In this document: piece after piece, positions 27,863-39,387 of the stretch
Position numbering within the stretch: the stretch's first letter is position 1
Layout: each line of letters opens with the position of its first letter
Assembly: GCA_017534885.1 (NCBI GenBank)
Contig: JAFXVR010000017.1
Coordinates: 1 to 56,762 of the forward strand
Source: Clostridia bacterium
Lineage (GTDB): Bacteria; Bacillota; Clostridia; Christensenellales; Aristaeellaceae
Length of the DNA stretch: 56,762 nt
Direction: 5' to 3'
Program-made: the position numbers and the translations under genes
The notes under the pieces: model-generated
The model's input: the letters and a program-made list of their open reading frames with translations, nothing else
The model's database searches: none
Told to the model about the DNA's origin: nothing

Positions 27863-27952
27863 CAAAGGTTAAAAGTTTTTTGGAAGAGGAGAGGGGGTTT
27901 GGGGGAGAGGGGAAACCTTTTTTTCAAAAAAGGTTTCCCCTCTCCCCCAAAA
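27863..27952 (+). repeat. P hairpin 6
   Basis: Forward copy: flank AAAGGTTAAAAG then TTTTTTGGAAGAGGAG, followed by an inverted repeat with about 26-bp arms (27898-27952). It ends 19 bases before the queA ATG, which lacks a visible ribosome binding site, so queA may depend on reinitiation or on a rearranged leader. Confidence 0.75.
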
Positions 27953-27971
27953 GCCGCCCCCAAAATGCACC

Positions 27972-29024
27972 ATGAGAACCGCGGATTTTGACTACGAGCT
28001 GCCGGAAGAGCTGATCGCGCAGGTGCCGATGGAGCCGAGGGATCACAGCAGGCTGATGGTCTGCCATGTGGGAACGGGGGAGATTGAGCACCGGCGTTTT
28101 GACGATGTGATCGAATACCTGGAGCCGGGCGACGCGCTGGTGTTGAACGAGACGCGGGTGATCCCCGCGCGCCTGCTGGGCGTCAAGGAGGACACGGGCG
28201 TACCGGTGGAAGTACTGCTGCTGAGGCGGCACACTGCCACGGACTGGGAAGCGCTGGTGCGCCCGGGGCGGCGGCTGAAGCCAGGCGCGGTGTGCGTGTT
28301 CGGGGACGGGCTGCTGCGCTGTGAAGTGCTGGAGAACGTGGAGGAGACCGGCGGGCGGCTGGTGCGCTTTGCTTATGAGGGCGTGTTTGAAGAGCTGCTG
28401 GACCGGCTGGGGGAAATGCCTTTGCCGCCCTACATCCACGAAAAGCTGGCCGACCCGGCCCGCTATCAGACGGTGTACGCCCGGGCGGACGGTTCAGCCG
28501 CCGCGCCCACCGCCGGACTGCACTTCACGCCCGAACTGCTGGAGCGCATCCGCGCCAAGGGCGTGACGATTGTGCCCGTGCTGCTGCACGTGGGCCTGGG
28601 CACCTTCCGCCCGGTCAGCGCAGAGAGCATTGAAGACCATCAGATGCACAGCGAGTGGTACCAGGTGACGAGGGAAGCCGCCGACACGCTGAATGGAATC
28701 CGCAGGGCGGGCGGCCGGATCGTGTGCGTGGGCACCACCTCGGTGCGGACAATAGAGACCGTGGCTGACGCGGACGGCGTGATTCACCCGGGCCAGGGCG
28801 AGACGGCCATCTTCATCCACCCGGGCGTGCCCATCAAGGCGGTGGACGCGCTGATCACCAACTTTCACCTGCCCCAGTCCACACTGCTCATGCTCGTCTC
28901 AGCCTTCATGGGCCGGGAGCAGGCGCTGGCGGCCTACCGGCTGGCGGTGCGGGAGCGCTACCGCTTCTTCTCCTTCGGCGACGCCATGCTGATTTTGGGC
29001 AAAACCGACCAGGTGGAAGGGTGA
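27972..29024 (+). CDS. queA: S-adenosylmethionine:tRNA ribosyltransferase-isomerase
   Basis: 350 residues, full length. Forms epoxyqueuosine in tRNA by adding the ribosyl part of AdoMet to preQ1. Family signatures are [45 protein letters not shown], and [15 protein letters not shown]. It follows ruvB, as in many Bacillota. No purine-rich site is seen upstream of its ATG, and a P hairpin sits next to it, which is unusual. No tgt follows in the window. Confidence 0.95.
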   Translation: MRTADFDYELPEELIAQVPMEPRDHSRLMVCHVGTGEIEHRRFDDVIEYLEPGDALVLNETRVIPARLLGVKEDTGVPVEVLLLRRHTATDWEALVRPGRRLKPGAVCVFGDGLLRCEVLENVEETGGRLVRFAYEGVFEELLDRLGEMPLPPYIHEKLADPARYQTVYARADGSAAAPTAGLHFTPELLERIRAKGVTIVPVLLHVGLGTFRPVSAESIEDHQMHSEWYQVTREAADTLNGIRRAGGRIVCVGTTSVRTIETVADADGVIHPGQGETAIFIHPGVPIKAVDALITNFHLPQSTLLMLVSAFMGREQALAAYRLAVRERYRFFSFGDAMLILGKTDQVEG

Positions 29025-29039
29025 CGGAGGTGTCAGCAG

Positions 29040-29507
29040 ATGGCAGTGCGTCTGGCGGAAGCATACGAACTGGAGGCCGTCAACCGCCTCAGGAAACAGG
29101 TCAACGACCTCCACACGGCAGGCAAGCCGGAGGTCTTCAAGCCGGGCTTTCCGGCTGAGCTGAGGGATTTTGTCCATGTGATCTGGAACGACCCCGAACA
29201 GGACATCGCTGTGTGCGAGCGGGAGGGGGAAATCTGCGGCTTCGCGGTGCTGCACCACATCTGCAAGCCGGAGAATCCCTTCATGTACGAGCGGGACTTC
29301 CTGGACGTGGACGAGTTCTGCGTGGACGAAAAGCGCCGCAGGCAGGGCGTGGGCCGGGAGCTGATGGCCTTCATCCGGAAGTACGCCCGGGAGCATGGCC
29401 TGCACCGGATTGAGCTGAACATGTGGGAGTTCAACCGTGATGCCTTAGCCTTCTATGAGACGGAGGGCTTCGCCACCTTCCGGCGATACATGGAAACCTT
29501 TGTCTGA
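29040..29507 (+). CDS. GNAT family N-acetyltransferase
   Basis: 155 residues. A single GNAT fold: the acetyl-CoA pyrophosphate loop is RRRQGVGRELM, followed by the beta-5 region IELNMWEFNRDALAFYETEGF. The acceptor is unknown. ATG 29040 follows GGAGG nine bases upstream and lies 15 bases after queA, so it is probably co-transcribed. A terminator follows. Confidence 0.85.
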   Translation: MAVRLAEAYELEAVNRLRKQVNDLHTAGKPEVFKPGFPAELRDFVHVIWNDPEQDIAVCEREGEICGFAVLHHICKPENPFMYERDFLDVDEFCVDEKRRRQGVGRELMAFIRKYAREHGLHRIELNMWEFNRDALAFYETEGFATFRRYMETFV

Positions 29508-29541
29508 GCGGATTCGGCAGATTCCGGGATACGGTCTCACG

Positions 29542-29564
29542 CGGCCTGCGCGGGGCCGTTTTTT
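29542..29564 (+). terminator. Terminator after the acetyltransferase gene
   Basis: CGGCC (29542-29546) pairs with GGCCG (29554-29558), then TTTTTT. It closes the ruv-queA transcription unit. Confidence 0.75.
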
Positions 29565-29660
29565 CGCGGGTATTTTGGCTTTTTGCCTCTTTCCGGGGCA
29601 GACCCGCGGCGAATAGACCGGAATTCACCATTTTTTCCGGATATAAATTAGAAGAAACCC

Positions 29661-29689
29661 TTCCAATTGTTCGGATTCTGTGGTATAAT
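29661..29689 (+). promoter_or_regulatory. Promoter of the remB-gyrB-gyrA cluster (extended -10)
   Basis: A perfect TATAAT (29684-29689) is preceded by TGG, an extended -10. The -35 candidate TTCCAA (29661-29666) at 17 bases is weak. An AT-rich stretch lies upstream in this GC-rich genome. Confidence 0.75.
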
Positions 29690-29739
29690 GAAGAGGTGAA
29701 AATGAGGGATTCTGCGCCTTTGGAGGAGGGGTGGAACGG

Positions 29740-32014
<2,275 letters not shown>

Positions 32015-32026
32015 GGAGGAAACACC

Positions 32027-33070
32027 ATGAAGTCATTGCGCCGCCTGCTCCTGTGCCTGCTGACGCTGACCCTCTGCCTCCCGTCCGCCGGGGTGCTGGC
32101 TGAGGAGCCCTCCGTCGGATTGATCTATCAGGGCATGCTGGACCGGATCGCCTTTGCGCTGCCCGGCGGCGGCAGGAGCATTTACGAGTCCGACGAACCC
32201 GGCATATTTGAGGATGTCCGCCAGATTTACGGTTGGGGCGAGGAGGGCGAGTTCACCCTGCGCACTGCGGACATCAGCGGGTGGATCGCCGGTATGCAGG
32301 AGTACTATCCCGACGAGGAGCTCTATCATATCCGTGCCAATACCCTCATCCAGTTTGCCGCGATGATGCCCATGACCTACGGCGCTCAGCCGGCAGACAT
32401 GCGGGCCCACGACGGCGGCGATTATGTGAGCGCGTCCTTCACCTTTATCTATCCGGACGAGCCGGAGGTGCCCTGCGAGGGCTTCGCTTACCTGAACACG
32501 GCCACCGGCAGGGCGGTGGCGCTCTACGGCAGCAGCGGCGAGAACCCCGGCTGGTGCCGGGAAGCACTGCGCTTTGTGGAAGAGAGCGAGCAGGAGGCCT
32601 GGCTGAACCGGGAACCGGAGACGGTCTCTCTGGGGCGGCTGAAGGCCACCTTCCCGGTGCCGCCGGTGGATCAGCAGGGGGGAAAGAACCGCGTGACCGG
32701 CTGCCTGACGGACCGCTTCGAGTACCTGGCGGTGCAAACCTTCGCGGACACGACCCTGGCGGTGCCGGAGGATGATGAGGAAGCACGGAGCCTGCTGGAG
32801 GGCGCCGCCCGGAAGGAGATCCTGCCCACCATTCCGGACACGGAGATCCTCTCCTCGACCCTCACCCGGCCTGCGGAGGGCGTCGCCGTACTGACCTTTG
32901 ACGCGCAAGACCCGCAGTTCGGCGCCTTCGGAACCCGCTACCGCTGCGCCCTCTGTGTGACGCCGGACGCCGTATACTATATCTGGTCCACGGACACGGA
33001 GACGGGACGGGCCTTCCTCGACAGCCTCGATTGGGAGGCACCCGCCGGGGAGGCCGCGCCCGAAGCCTGA
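32027..33070 (+). CDS. Secreted protein of unknown function between gyrB and gyrA
   Basis: 347 residues. A signal peptide ([20 protein letters not shown]...VLA, cleavage probably before EEPS) shows export. The mature protein is acidic with mixed alpha/beta features and no motif I recognise; no further membrane segment is seen. It starts 12 bases after gyrB and ends 37 bases before gyrA, so it is transcribed with both subunits. A secreted protein inside the gyrase operon is an unexpected arrangement, and no link to gyrase function is implied. Confidence 0.75.
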   Translation: MKSLRRLLLCLLTLTLCLPSAGVLAEEPSVGLIYQGMLDRIAFALPGGGRSIYESDEPGIFEDVRQIYGWGEEGEFTLRTADISGWIAGMQEYYPDEELYHIRANTLIQFAAMMPMTYGAQPADMRAHDGGDYVSASFTFIYPDEPEVPCEGFAYLNTATGRAVALYGSSGENPGWCREALRFVEESEQEAWLNREPETVSLGRLKATFPVPPVDQQGGKNRVTGCLTDRFEYLAVQTFADTTLAVPEDDEEARSLLEGAARKEILPTIPDTEILSSTLTRPAEGVAVLTFDAQDPQFGAFGTRYRCALCVTPDAVYYIWSTDTETGRAFLDSLDWEAPAGEAAPEA

Positions 33071-33107
33071 CTTCATCCCGAACAAGCCATCAGTAAGGAG
33101 TCCACCC

Positions 33108-35684
33108 ATGAGCGATATCAAGGATAAGCTGATCCCCGTCAACCTGGAGCAGGAGATGAAGAAGTCCTTTATCTCCTACGCCATGGCGGTCATCATTGAC
33201 CGCGCCCTGCCCGACGTGCGGGACGGCCTGAAGCCCGTGCACCGACGCATTCTGTATGACATGAATGAGCTGGGCATGACCCCCGACAAACCCTACCGCA
33301 AGAGCGCCCGCGTGGTGGGCGACGTGCTGGGCAAATACCATCCCCACGGCGATTCCTCCGTGTATGACGCCATGGTGCGCCTGGCCCAGCCCTTCAACAT
33401 CCGCTATCCGCTGGTGGACGGCCAGGGCAACTATGGCTCGGTGGACGGCGACGGCGCGGCGGCCATGCGTTACACCGAGGCCCGGATGCAGAAGCTGACC
33501 ATGCACCTGCTGGACGGCATCGACAAGGACACGGTGGACTTCTACCCGAACTTTGACGAGACGCTGATGCAGCCCGCTGTCCTGCCGGCCCGTTTCCCCA
33601 ACTTGCTGGTGAACGGCTCCAACGGCATCGCGGTGGGCATGGCCACCAACATCCCGCCCCACAACCTGCGGGAGGTCATCGACGGCGTCATCTGCATGAT
33701 CGACAAGCCGGACTGCACCATCGAGGACCTGATGCAGCACATCAAGGGCCCGGATTTCCCCACCGGCGGCATTATCCTGGGCCGGGCGGGCATCCGGGAG
33801 ACCTACTACACGGGCCACGGGCGCATCACCGTGCGCGCCCGCACCACCGTGGAGGAGCGGCCCGGCGGGCGCAGCGCCATCATCGTGACCGAGATCCCCT
33901 ATCAGGTCAACAAGGCCGTGCTGGTCAAGAAGATCGCCGACCTGGTGCACGAGAAGCAGCTGGACGGCATCGCGGACATTCAGGACTTGTCCAACGACCG
34001 CGAGGGCATGCGCGTGGTCATCGACCTGAAGCGGGACGCCTATCCCCAGGTGGTGCTGAATTACCTGTACAAGCACACCGCCATGCAGCAGAACTTCGGC
34101 GCCAACATGCTGGCCCTGGTGGACGGCAAGCCCCGGGTGCTCAACCTGAGGGAGCTGATTTACTATTACCTGGAGCACCAGAAGGAAGTCGTCACCCGCC
34201 GCACCCGCTACGACCTGGACAAGGCCCAGGCCCGGGCGCACATCTTGGAGGGTCTGATCCGCGCCCTGGACCACATCGACGAGATCGTGGATCTGATCAA
34301 GTCCTCGCCGGACACGCCCACGGCCAAAACCGCCCTGATGGAGCGCTTCGCCTTCTCCGACCGCCAGGCCCAGGCCATCCTGGACATGCGCCTGGCCCGC
34401 CTGACCGGCCTGGAGCGCGACCGCCTCATGGCCGAGTATCAGGAGCTGGAAAAGACCATTGCCCGGCTGACAGCCATCTTAGCGGACGAGCATCTGCTGA
34501 TGGAGGTCATCAAGACCGAGATCACCGAGATCCGGGACAAGTTCTCCGACGAGCGCCGCACCGAGCTCTCCGTGGTGGAGGGTGAGATCGACGTGGAGGA
34601 TCTGATCGCCGAGGAGGACATGGTCGTCACCCTGACCCGGGCCGGCTATGTCAAGCGCATCGCCGCCGCCACCTACCGCGCCCAGCGCCGGGGCGGACGC
34701 GGCGTCACCGCCATGACCACCCGCGAGGAGGACTACGCCACCCAGGTCTGCGTGGTCAACACCCATGCGGAAATCATGTTCTTCACCAACCGGGGCCGGG
34801 TCTTCTCCCTGAAATGCTATCAGATTCCCGAGGCCGGACGCACGGCCCGGGGCACGGCCATCGTCAACCTGCTGCAGGTGACCGCCGACGAGCGGGTGTC
34901 CACCATGCTGCCCATGCCGAGAGAGGGCCGGGACTTCAACCTGCTCTTCGGCACGCGCCTGGGCATGGTCAAGAAGACGCCGCTGGACGAGTTCCGCAAC
35001 CTGCGCAAGATGGGCCTGATCGCCATCAACCTGCGCGAGGAAGACGAGGTGGTGGGCGTGAGGCTCACCACGGGCGAGGACGAGCTGATCCTTGGCAGCC
35101 GCCAGGGCATGTGCATCCGCTTCAGCGAGAAGCACGTGCGCCCCATGGGCCGGAATGCCACCGGCGTGCGCGCCATCCGCCTCGACGCGGGCGACGAGGT
35201 CATCGACCTGGCCGTGCTGGAGGAGGACTGCGACGTGCTGGCCATCACCGCTTTGGGCTTTGGCAAGCGCACCAGCCCCGAGGCCTACCGGGAGCAGGGC
35301 CGCAACGGCAAGGGCATCAAGGCCATGAAGCTGACCGAGCGCACCGGCGTAATGACCGCCCTGCTGCTGGTGCATCCCGATGAAGACCTGCTGCTCATCA
35401 CCGACGGCGGCACCATCATTCGCTCCGCCGTGGACTCCATCCGCGTGACAGGCCGCAACGCCTCGGGCGTGAAGCTGATCCGCCTGGCCGAGGGCAGCCG
35501 CGTGATCGGTGTGGCCCGGGCTGAAAAGAACGAGGAAGAGCCCGCCCCGGCCGCTCCTGTCGAGCCTGCGGAAGCGGAGGAAGCGCCCGCTGAGGCAGAG
35601 GAAGCGCTGACCCCGGCGGACGACCTGGACATGGAGATTCAGGAGCCAGAGGACGAGGGCCGGGATGACGACCTGAGACCGTGA
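33108..35684 (+). CDS. gyrA: DNA gyrase subunit A
   Basis: 858 residues. The DNA-cleaving subunit: catalytic Tyr122 sits in RYTEAR. The quinolone-determining segment reads [11 protein letters not shown], with serine at the position of E. coli Ser83, the sensitive state. The C-terminal beta-pinwheel has the GyrA box QRRGGRG, which distinguishes gyrase from topoisomerase IV. A long Glu/Ala-rich acidic tail (about the last 55 residues) follows the pinwheel. The ATG follows GGAG. Gene order with gyrB supports the name. Confidence 0.96.
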   Translation: MSDIKDKLIPVNLEQEMKKSFISYAMAVIIDRALPDVRDGLKPVHRRILYDMNELGMTPDKPYRKSARVVGDVLGKYHPHGDSSVYDAMVRLAQPFNIRYPLVDGQGNYGSVDGDGAAAMRYTEARMQKLTMHLLDGIDKDTVDFYPNFDETLMQPAVLPARFPNLLVNGSNGIAVGMATNIPPHNLREVIDGVICMIDKPDCTIEDLMQHIKGPDFPTGGIILGRAGIRETYYTGHGRITVRARTTVEERPGGRSAIIVTEIPYQVNKAVLVKKIADLVHEKQLDGIADIQDLSNDREGMRVVIDLKRDAYPQVVLNYLYKHTAMQQNFGANMLALVDGKPRVLNLRELIYYYLEHQKEVVTRRTRYDLDKAQARAHILEGLIRALDHIDEIVDLIKSSPDTPTAKTALMERFAFSDRQAQAILDMRLARLTGLERDRLMAEYQELEKTIARLTAILADEHLLMEVIKTEITEIRDKFSDERRTELSVVEGEIDVEDLIAEEDMVVTLTRAGYVKRIAAATYRAQRRGGRGVTAMTTREEDYATQVCVVNTHAEIMFFTNRGRVFSLKCYQIPEAGRTARGTAIVNLLQVTADERVSTMLPMPREGRDFNLLFGTRLGMVKKTPLDEFRNLRKMGLIAINLREEDEVVGVRLTTGEDELILGSRQGMCIRFSEKHVRPMGRNATGVRAIRLDAGDEVIDLAVLEEDCDVLAITALGFGKRTSPEAYREQGRNGKGIKAMKLTERTGVMTALLLVHPDEDLLLITDGGTIIRSAVDSIRVTGRNASGVKLIRLAEGSRVIGVARAEKNEEEPAPAAPVEPAEAEEAPAEAEEALTPADDLDMEIQEPEDEGRDDDLRP

Positions 35685-35710
35685 GCGGAGGGAAGGCACA
35701 ATACAGGGGG

Positions 35711-36292
35711 GTGACCGCGCTGAGAATCTATCTGGATAATTGCTGATATAACAGGCCATATGACGATCAGTCGCAGATGTCGGTAGGCCTGGAAACGCAG
35801 GCGAAGCTGTACATTCAGGAGTGGATCAGGAACGGCAGGTTTGAGCTGGTCACCTCTGAGATGCTGACCGCCGAAGTCAACGAATGCCCGTTTGAGGAAA
35901 GGCGCAGCAACATTACTGATTCGGATGTCAAAAGGCCGCTTTCATGAACTGAGCCACGACTGGTTGTGGAAGACAGCGGAAATCACCACAACCAGTCGTG
36001 GCTCCAAGGTTGAAAGCGCCCTTTTGTCACCCTTACCATTACTGATTTCATCAGTGAAAACGCGGCGGTTCATATCGGGCCTTCCCAGAACCAAAGAGTC
36101 AGGGCCGAAGTGAGAACCATCATGCAGACAGGGATCAAATACAAGGACGCATGCCACATAGCCTCTGCTGTGATCGGCGGCTGTATGGTTCTGATCACAA
36201 CAGATAAGCGATTGCTGAAATACAAATCACCTGCCATCAGGATCATCAGCCCGATTCAGTTTGTCTACGAAATGGAGGAAAGCGGCTCATGA
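35711..36292 (+). pseudogene. PIN-domain toxin-like gene, broken by a nonsense codon and an M element
   Basis: The frame opens at a GTG (35711) after AGGGGGG and reads LRIYLDNC, then TGA (35744-35746), then YNRPYDDQSQM. Relatives have a second cysteine at the TGA (DNCCYNRPYDDQ), so this is probably TGC mutated to TGA. A second lesion is the M element at 35918-36037; removing it with one target copy restores RRSNITDFISEN. The 3' part (GIKYKDACHIASAVIGGC, LITTDKRLLKY) has the PIN-domain acidic and TTD features of a ribonuclease. With two lesions it must be inactive. Confidence 0.85.
35918..36037 (+). mobile_element. M element copy 2 (MITE-like)
   Basis: 120 bp, almost identical to copy 1. Direct repeats of ATTACT flank it (35912-35917 and 36038-36043); the match extends to CATTACTGATT because the element's own ends agree with the target. 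It interrupts the PIN-domain gene and introduces an in-frame TGA 13 codons in. Confidence 0.92.
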
Positions 36293-36519
36293 TGGACAAT
36301 ATTCTGGTTACCGTGGAACGCTGCCTGGAAGTGATGCGCAGGTACGTTGGCACCGTTGAGACCGAGGCTTTCATCTATTATATCAAAAGCCAGAACTTCG
36401 ATTACACCAAATGGCAGCAGCGGCACTATGACAGCATGACACTGGAGGAAATCGACGCCATTGTGGATCAGAATGGCCGTGACTACCCCTTCCAGGGCAA
36501 GAAAGCCGTCATCCTGTAA
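36289..36519 (+). CDS. Small protein paired with the broken PIN gene
   Basis: 76 residues, no family I recognise. Its ATG overlaps the PIN-gene stop (ATGATGG arrangement), the layout of a toxin-antitoxin or other two-gene pair. It is rich in Tyr, Asp and Glu (MTLEEIDAIVDQNGRDYPFQ) with a predicted helical N-terminus, and lacks a DNA-binding motif I can name. If it is the antitoxin or accessory partner, it has outlived its toxin. Confidence 0.6.
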   Translation: MMDNILVTVERCLEVMRRYVGTVETEAFIYYIKSQNFDYTKWQQRHYDSMTLEEIDAIVDQNGRDYPFQGKKAVIL

Positions 36520-36550
36520 CCCCCTTCAACCGATCAAGGGAGGTCTGGTC

Positions 36551-37912
36551 ATGAAACGCCTGCTCACCCTGCTGCTGGCCCTGGCTCTGCTGATCGCGCT
36601 GCAGCCTTCCGCCTGCGCCTGGGATCCGGATGTGGATACCTGGCTGGTCAGCACGGACGGAGCGCCTATCCCGGTCTACGGGAAAGCTTCCGCTGCCTCG
36701 AAGCCGCTGGGCACCCTGGTCAGCGGCCAGAAGGCCTGGTATGACACGACCCGGCAGAATTACGATCAGAAGGGCTGGATTCGCCTGGGAGGCCCGGTGG
36801 ACGCCTATGTGCGCGCTGAATTCCTGCGGGACAGCACGCCGGACGGGGTGAAATACAGCACCTGGCCGTCGGAAAGCGCCATCCTGCCCCCTGCGCCGGC
36901 CCGGGTGCTGACCGCCGTGGGCGGGGCACGGCTGATGGACGGTACCGGCAAAAAGGCGAAAGCGCTGGGTGAACTGCCCGAAGGCCTCCGGCTGATGGCT
37001 CTGGGGGATTTCGGAGACTGGTGGTACGCGGAGATCATCGGCGGAGAAAAGGGCTACCTGCGCAAGCGTGAAGCCAAGGAGACCGATGAAACGGTGGAAA
37101 ACCTGAACATCCTGCCTTCCATCGGCATTGTGACCCTGTATCCGGCGGACGGCGTGGAGGGCGTGCCGGTGTACAGCGGTCTGGACAAAACCATGGGCAG
37201 CCTGCGTTCCACCCGAAAGGATTCCAACCGCCGCACCGCTCTCTACCAGCAGGGCGAGGGCTGGGCTGTGATTAACCACTGGGACGGCAACTGGCTGGTG
37301 GAGACGCGCTTTTTGGAGGAGGACGGCGACCACAGCCTGCCCGCGAAGTACGTCGTCACATCCAAGCCGGGCAACCGCCTGCTGCTGCGGGAGACGCCGG
37401 AGAGAAACGATGAGTACATCGCCAAGCTCTTCTCCGGGGCGAAGCTGTATTGCCTGTGCGAGAACGGGAACTGGACGGCGGTGAGCGCGGGAAGCTACAG
37501 CGGATGGGTGCAGACGGCGTACCTGAGCGCCGAGCGCGGGACGGACATGCAGCCCACCGTCTCCGTCACAGACGAATACATGAGTCTGCGGGATCTCGGG
37601 GACAGCCTGCGCGCGGACAACCGGCTGACCCTGATCGGGTCGGTGGACGACAGCATGATTGGCCTGGACGCGGCGGGCGTGTGCCATACCCTGCCCATCG
37701 AAGTGCTGGTGCGCCAGGACACGGGCGAACGCCTGACCGCCAAGGCTGTCAGCAATGTGAAACTGCGCTTGCGGGCCGAGACATTTGCGAAGGAACTCTG
37801 CACCATCAAGAAGGGCCAGCGGGTGACCGTGATCCTGCAGGGCGACGTCTGGTCGCGGGTTGAGTACCAGGGGCAGACGGGGTATGTGATGACGAGATAT
37901 TTGGGGTTTTAA
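36551..37912 (+). CDS. Secreted bacterial SH3-domain repeat protein
   Basis: 453 residues from ATG 36551, chosen for the upstream AGGGAGG and for the signal peptide (MKRLLTLLLALALLIALQPSACA). The mature part shows about five SH3b-like units: ...VYGKAS...LGTLVSGQKAWY, RLMDGTGKKAKALGELPEG, RLLLRETPERNDEY...LFSGAKL, and KLRLRAETFAKELCTIKKGQRV, with WxxVxxxGxxGYV closings. Such domains usually bind peptidoglycan or surface polymers. No catalytic domain is present. A hairpin terminator follows. Confidence 0.82.
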   Translation: MKRLLTLLLALALLIALQPSACAWDPDVDTWLVSTDGAPIPVYGKASAASKPLGTLVSGQKAWYDTTRQNYDQKGWIRLGGPVDAYVRAEFLRDSTPDGVKYSTWPSESAILPPAPARVLTAVGGARLMDGTGKKAKALGELPEGLRLMALGDFGDWWYAEIIGGEKGYLRKREAKETDETVENLNILPSIGIVTLYPADGVEGVPVYSGLDKTMGSLRSTRKDSNRRTALYQQGEGWAVINHWDGNWLVETRFLEEDGDHSLPAKYVVTSKPGNRLLLRETPERNDEYIAKLFSGAKLYCLCENGNWTAVSAGSYSGWVQTAYLSAERGTDMQPTVSVTDEYMSLRDLGDSLRADNRLTLIGSVDDSMIGLDAAGVCHTLPIEVLVRQDTGERLTAKAVSNVKLRLRAETFAKELCTIKKGQRVTVILQGDVWSRVEYQGQTGYVMTRYLGF

Positions 37913-37924
37913 CTGTGAAAGCGG

Positions 37925-37952
37925 GAGGCAGTCCATTCAGGCTGCCTCTTTG
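37925..37952 (+). terminator. Terminator after the SH3 protein gene
   Basis: GAGGCAG (37925-37931) pairs with CTGCCTC (37942-37948), then TTTG. The T-tract is short, so it may be moderate. Confidence 0.6.
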
Positions 37953-37972
37953 CCATCCGTCAGGTTCTCCTC

Positions 37973-38001
37973 TTGACATTATATAAATGATTGCGTAATA
38001 T
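37973..38001 (+). promoter_or_regulatory. Promoter of hicAB
   Basis: Consensus TTGACA (37973-37978), 17 bases, TAATAT (37996-38001), with an AT-rich spacer. HicAB systems are usually repressed by their own antitoxin; a clear operator palindrome was not identified. Confidence 0.85.
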
Positions 38002-38030
38002 ACACTTGAATGGTTCTGCGGAGGCGTTAA

Positions 38031-38249
38031 ATGAAACGCCGTGACCTTGTTCAGGCATTGGAGGCGGCTGGACACCACTGGGTGCGCGAGGGCGATCACA
38101 CCACCATGTACAAGCCCGGTGTGCCAAAGGATCAGCCGCCGCTCCGAGGACTGATTCAGGTGCCAAGACACAGTGAAATCAACGAAATCACAGCAAAATC
38201 GGTACTGAAACAGGCGGGCATTGTCCCGACTGAGAACAGGAGGCCTTGA
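38031..38249 (+). CDS. hicA: HicA family mRNA interferase toxin
   Basis: 72 residues. The dsRBD-like HicA fold is recognisable: MKRRDLVQALEAAGHHWVRE followed by the catalytic-type histidine in EGDHTTMYKPG and VPRHSEINEITAKSVLKQAGI. It would cleave mRNA when free of HicB. It is a little longer than the shortest HicA proteins. The stop overlaps the hicB ATG (TGATG), so toxin and antitoxin are coupled, with the toxin first. Confidence 0.85.
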   Translation: MKRRDLVQALEAAGHHWVREGDHTTMYKPGVPKDQPPLRGLIQVPRHSEINEITAKSVLKQAGIVPTENRRP

Positions 38250-38635
38250 TGCGTCAGCCGGTATATCTTGCGCGTGTTGTGCGGACTGCCGATAACTGGT
38301 ATGCCATTGATTTTCCCGATCTCCCGGGCACCCATGCCCAGTGCCGGGATCTCAAGGATGCGCAGCGGGAGGCGGAGAATTCCCTCTGCAGCTTTCTGCT
38401 GGCGGCGAAACAGGTGGGGGAGGATATCGCCGCGCCTTCATCATCCCTGAAGCTTGAGCCGGGAGAAATGGCCGTGATTGTGACGGCCGACCTCGAGGCC
38501 TATCAGCGCCAGCATGACACGAGGCCTGTGCGCAAGTCTGTCTCCCTGCCGCAATGGATGGCTGAAGGGGCGGAGAAGAAGGGCATTTCCCTCTCCAAAG
38601 CTCTTCAGGAGGCCCTCCGCGCCCGCCTTGCCTAA
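38249..38635 (+). CDS. hicB: HicB family antitoxin
   Basis: 128 residues from ATG 38249 with AGGAGG upstream. The N-terminal part (YLARVVRTADNWYAIDFPDLPGTHAQC) is the degenerate RNase H-like HicB fold that blocks HicA. The C-terminal part (RKSVSLPQWMAEGAEKKGISLSKALQEALRA) looks like a ribbon-helix-helix DNA-binding domain, as expected for autorepression. Both genes appear intact, unlike the other toxin-antitoxin-like loci here. Confidence 0.87.
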   Translation: MRQPVYLARVVRTADNWYAIDFPDLPGTHAQCRDLKDAQREAENSLCSFLLAAKQVGEDIAAPSSSLKLEPGEMAVIVTADLEAYQRQHDTRPVRKSVSLPQWMAEGAEKKGISLSKALQEALRARLA

Positions 38636-38662
38636 ACTGTTCCAACGGAAGGATGACCGCCG

Positions 38663-39346
38663 ATGAAAACACCTTTGACCGCCGCCCGCATCAGGGGGCA
38701 CCTGACTTATTCCTGGTGGAAGTATGCCCTGCTGGCGGTGGCCTGCATCATGGGCTGGAACCTGTTTTACACCGTCACGGCCTACCGCTCGCCGGAGGAC
38801 AAGAAGCTGACCGTGTACTTCTACGCCTATGGCGACACCGCGGAGGTGAACACCTGGCTGGAAGCGATCCGCCTGGAGAAGTACCCCGATCAGGAAGTCT
38901 TTGAGACCGTGCAGACAAGCCCGGACGACAGCAGCGGCCTCATGGTGCTGAGCACCCATCTTTTTTCGGGCGAGGGCGACCTGATTGTGCTGCCGCGGGA
39001 TCAGTTCTACAACTATGCCCGGGACAGCTTCTTCATCGAGCTGGAGGAGATTCCCGGGCTGACGGAGGCCTTTGAGAAGGCCGGCATCAGCATCGACAAG
39101 GGCTGGCGGCTTCCCACCGACCCGGACACCGAAACCCTCTCCGACGTGCGCCACTTCTACGGCCTGCCCGTGGCCTCCCTGCCCGTGCTCTCAGGCGCGG
39201 TTTACGCCACCACCGAGTACTTTGTGGGCATCCGCGTAGCCAGCGGCAATGAGGACAACGCCATCTCCCTGCTGCTGGACATCTGCCGCACCAACCCCGC
39301 CCTGGCGGAATCGCTGGCGGAGGCGGAGACGTCCAGCGAAATCTAA
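38663..39346 (+). CDS. Single-pass membrane protein of unknown function
   Basis: 227 residues. A membrane segment near residues 20-40 (YALLAVACIMGWNLFYTVTAY) anchors an acidic outside domain. The domain (LTVYFYAYGDTAEVNTWLEAI..., LIVLPRDQFYNYARDSFFIELEEI) looks like one lobe of an extracellular solute-binding-like fold, but I cannot name a family. It lies 27 bases after hicB; co-transcription is possible but not required. Confidence 0.65.
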   Translation: MKTPLTAARIRGHLTYSWWKYALLAVACIMGWNLFYTVTAYRSPEDKKLTVYFYAYGDTAEVNTWLEAIRLEKYPDQEVFETVQTSPDDSSGLMVLSTHLFSGEGDLIVLPRDQFYNYARDSFFIELEEIPGLTEAFEKAGISIDKGWRLPTDPDTETLSDVRHFYGLPVASLPVLSGAVYATTEYFVGIRVASGNEDNAISLLLDICRTNPALAESLAEAETSSEI

Positions 39347-39387
39347 AAACATGCCAATCCTTACCGAACCTGATTCAGGAGGATGAT

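Noticed and set aside
35744..35746. TGA in DNC-TGA-YNRPYDD read as selenocysteine
   Set aside because: The gene is also interrupted by an M element and no SECIS-like hairpin was recognised just downstream; a simple TGC-to-TGA nonsense change is more likely.
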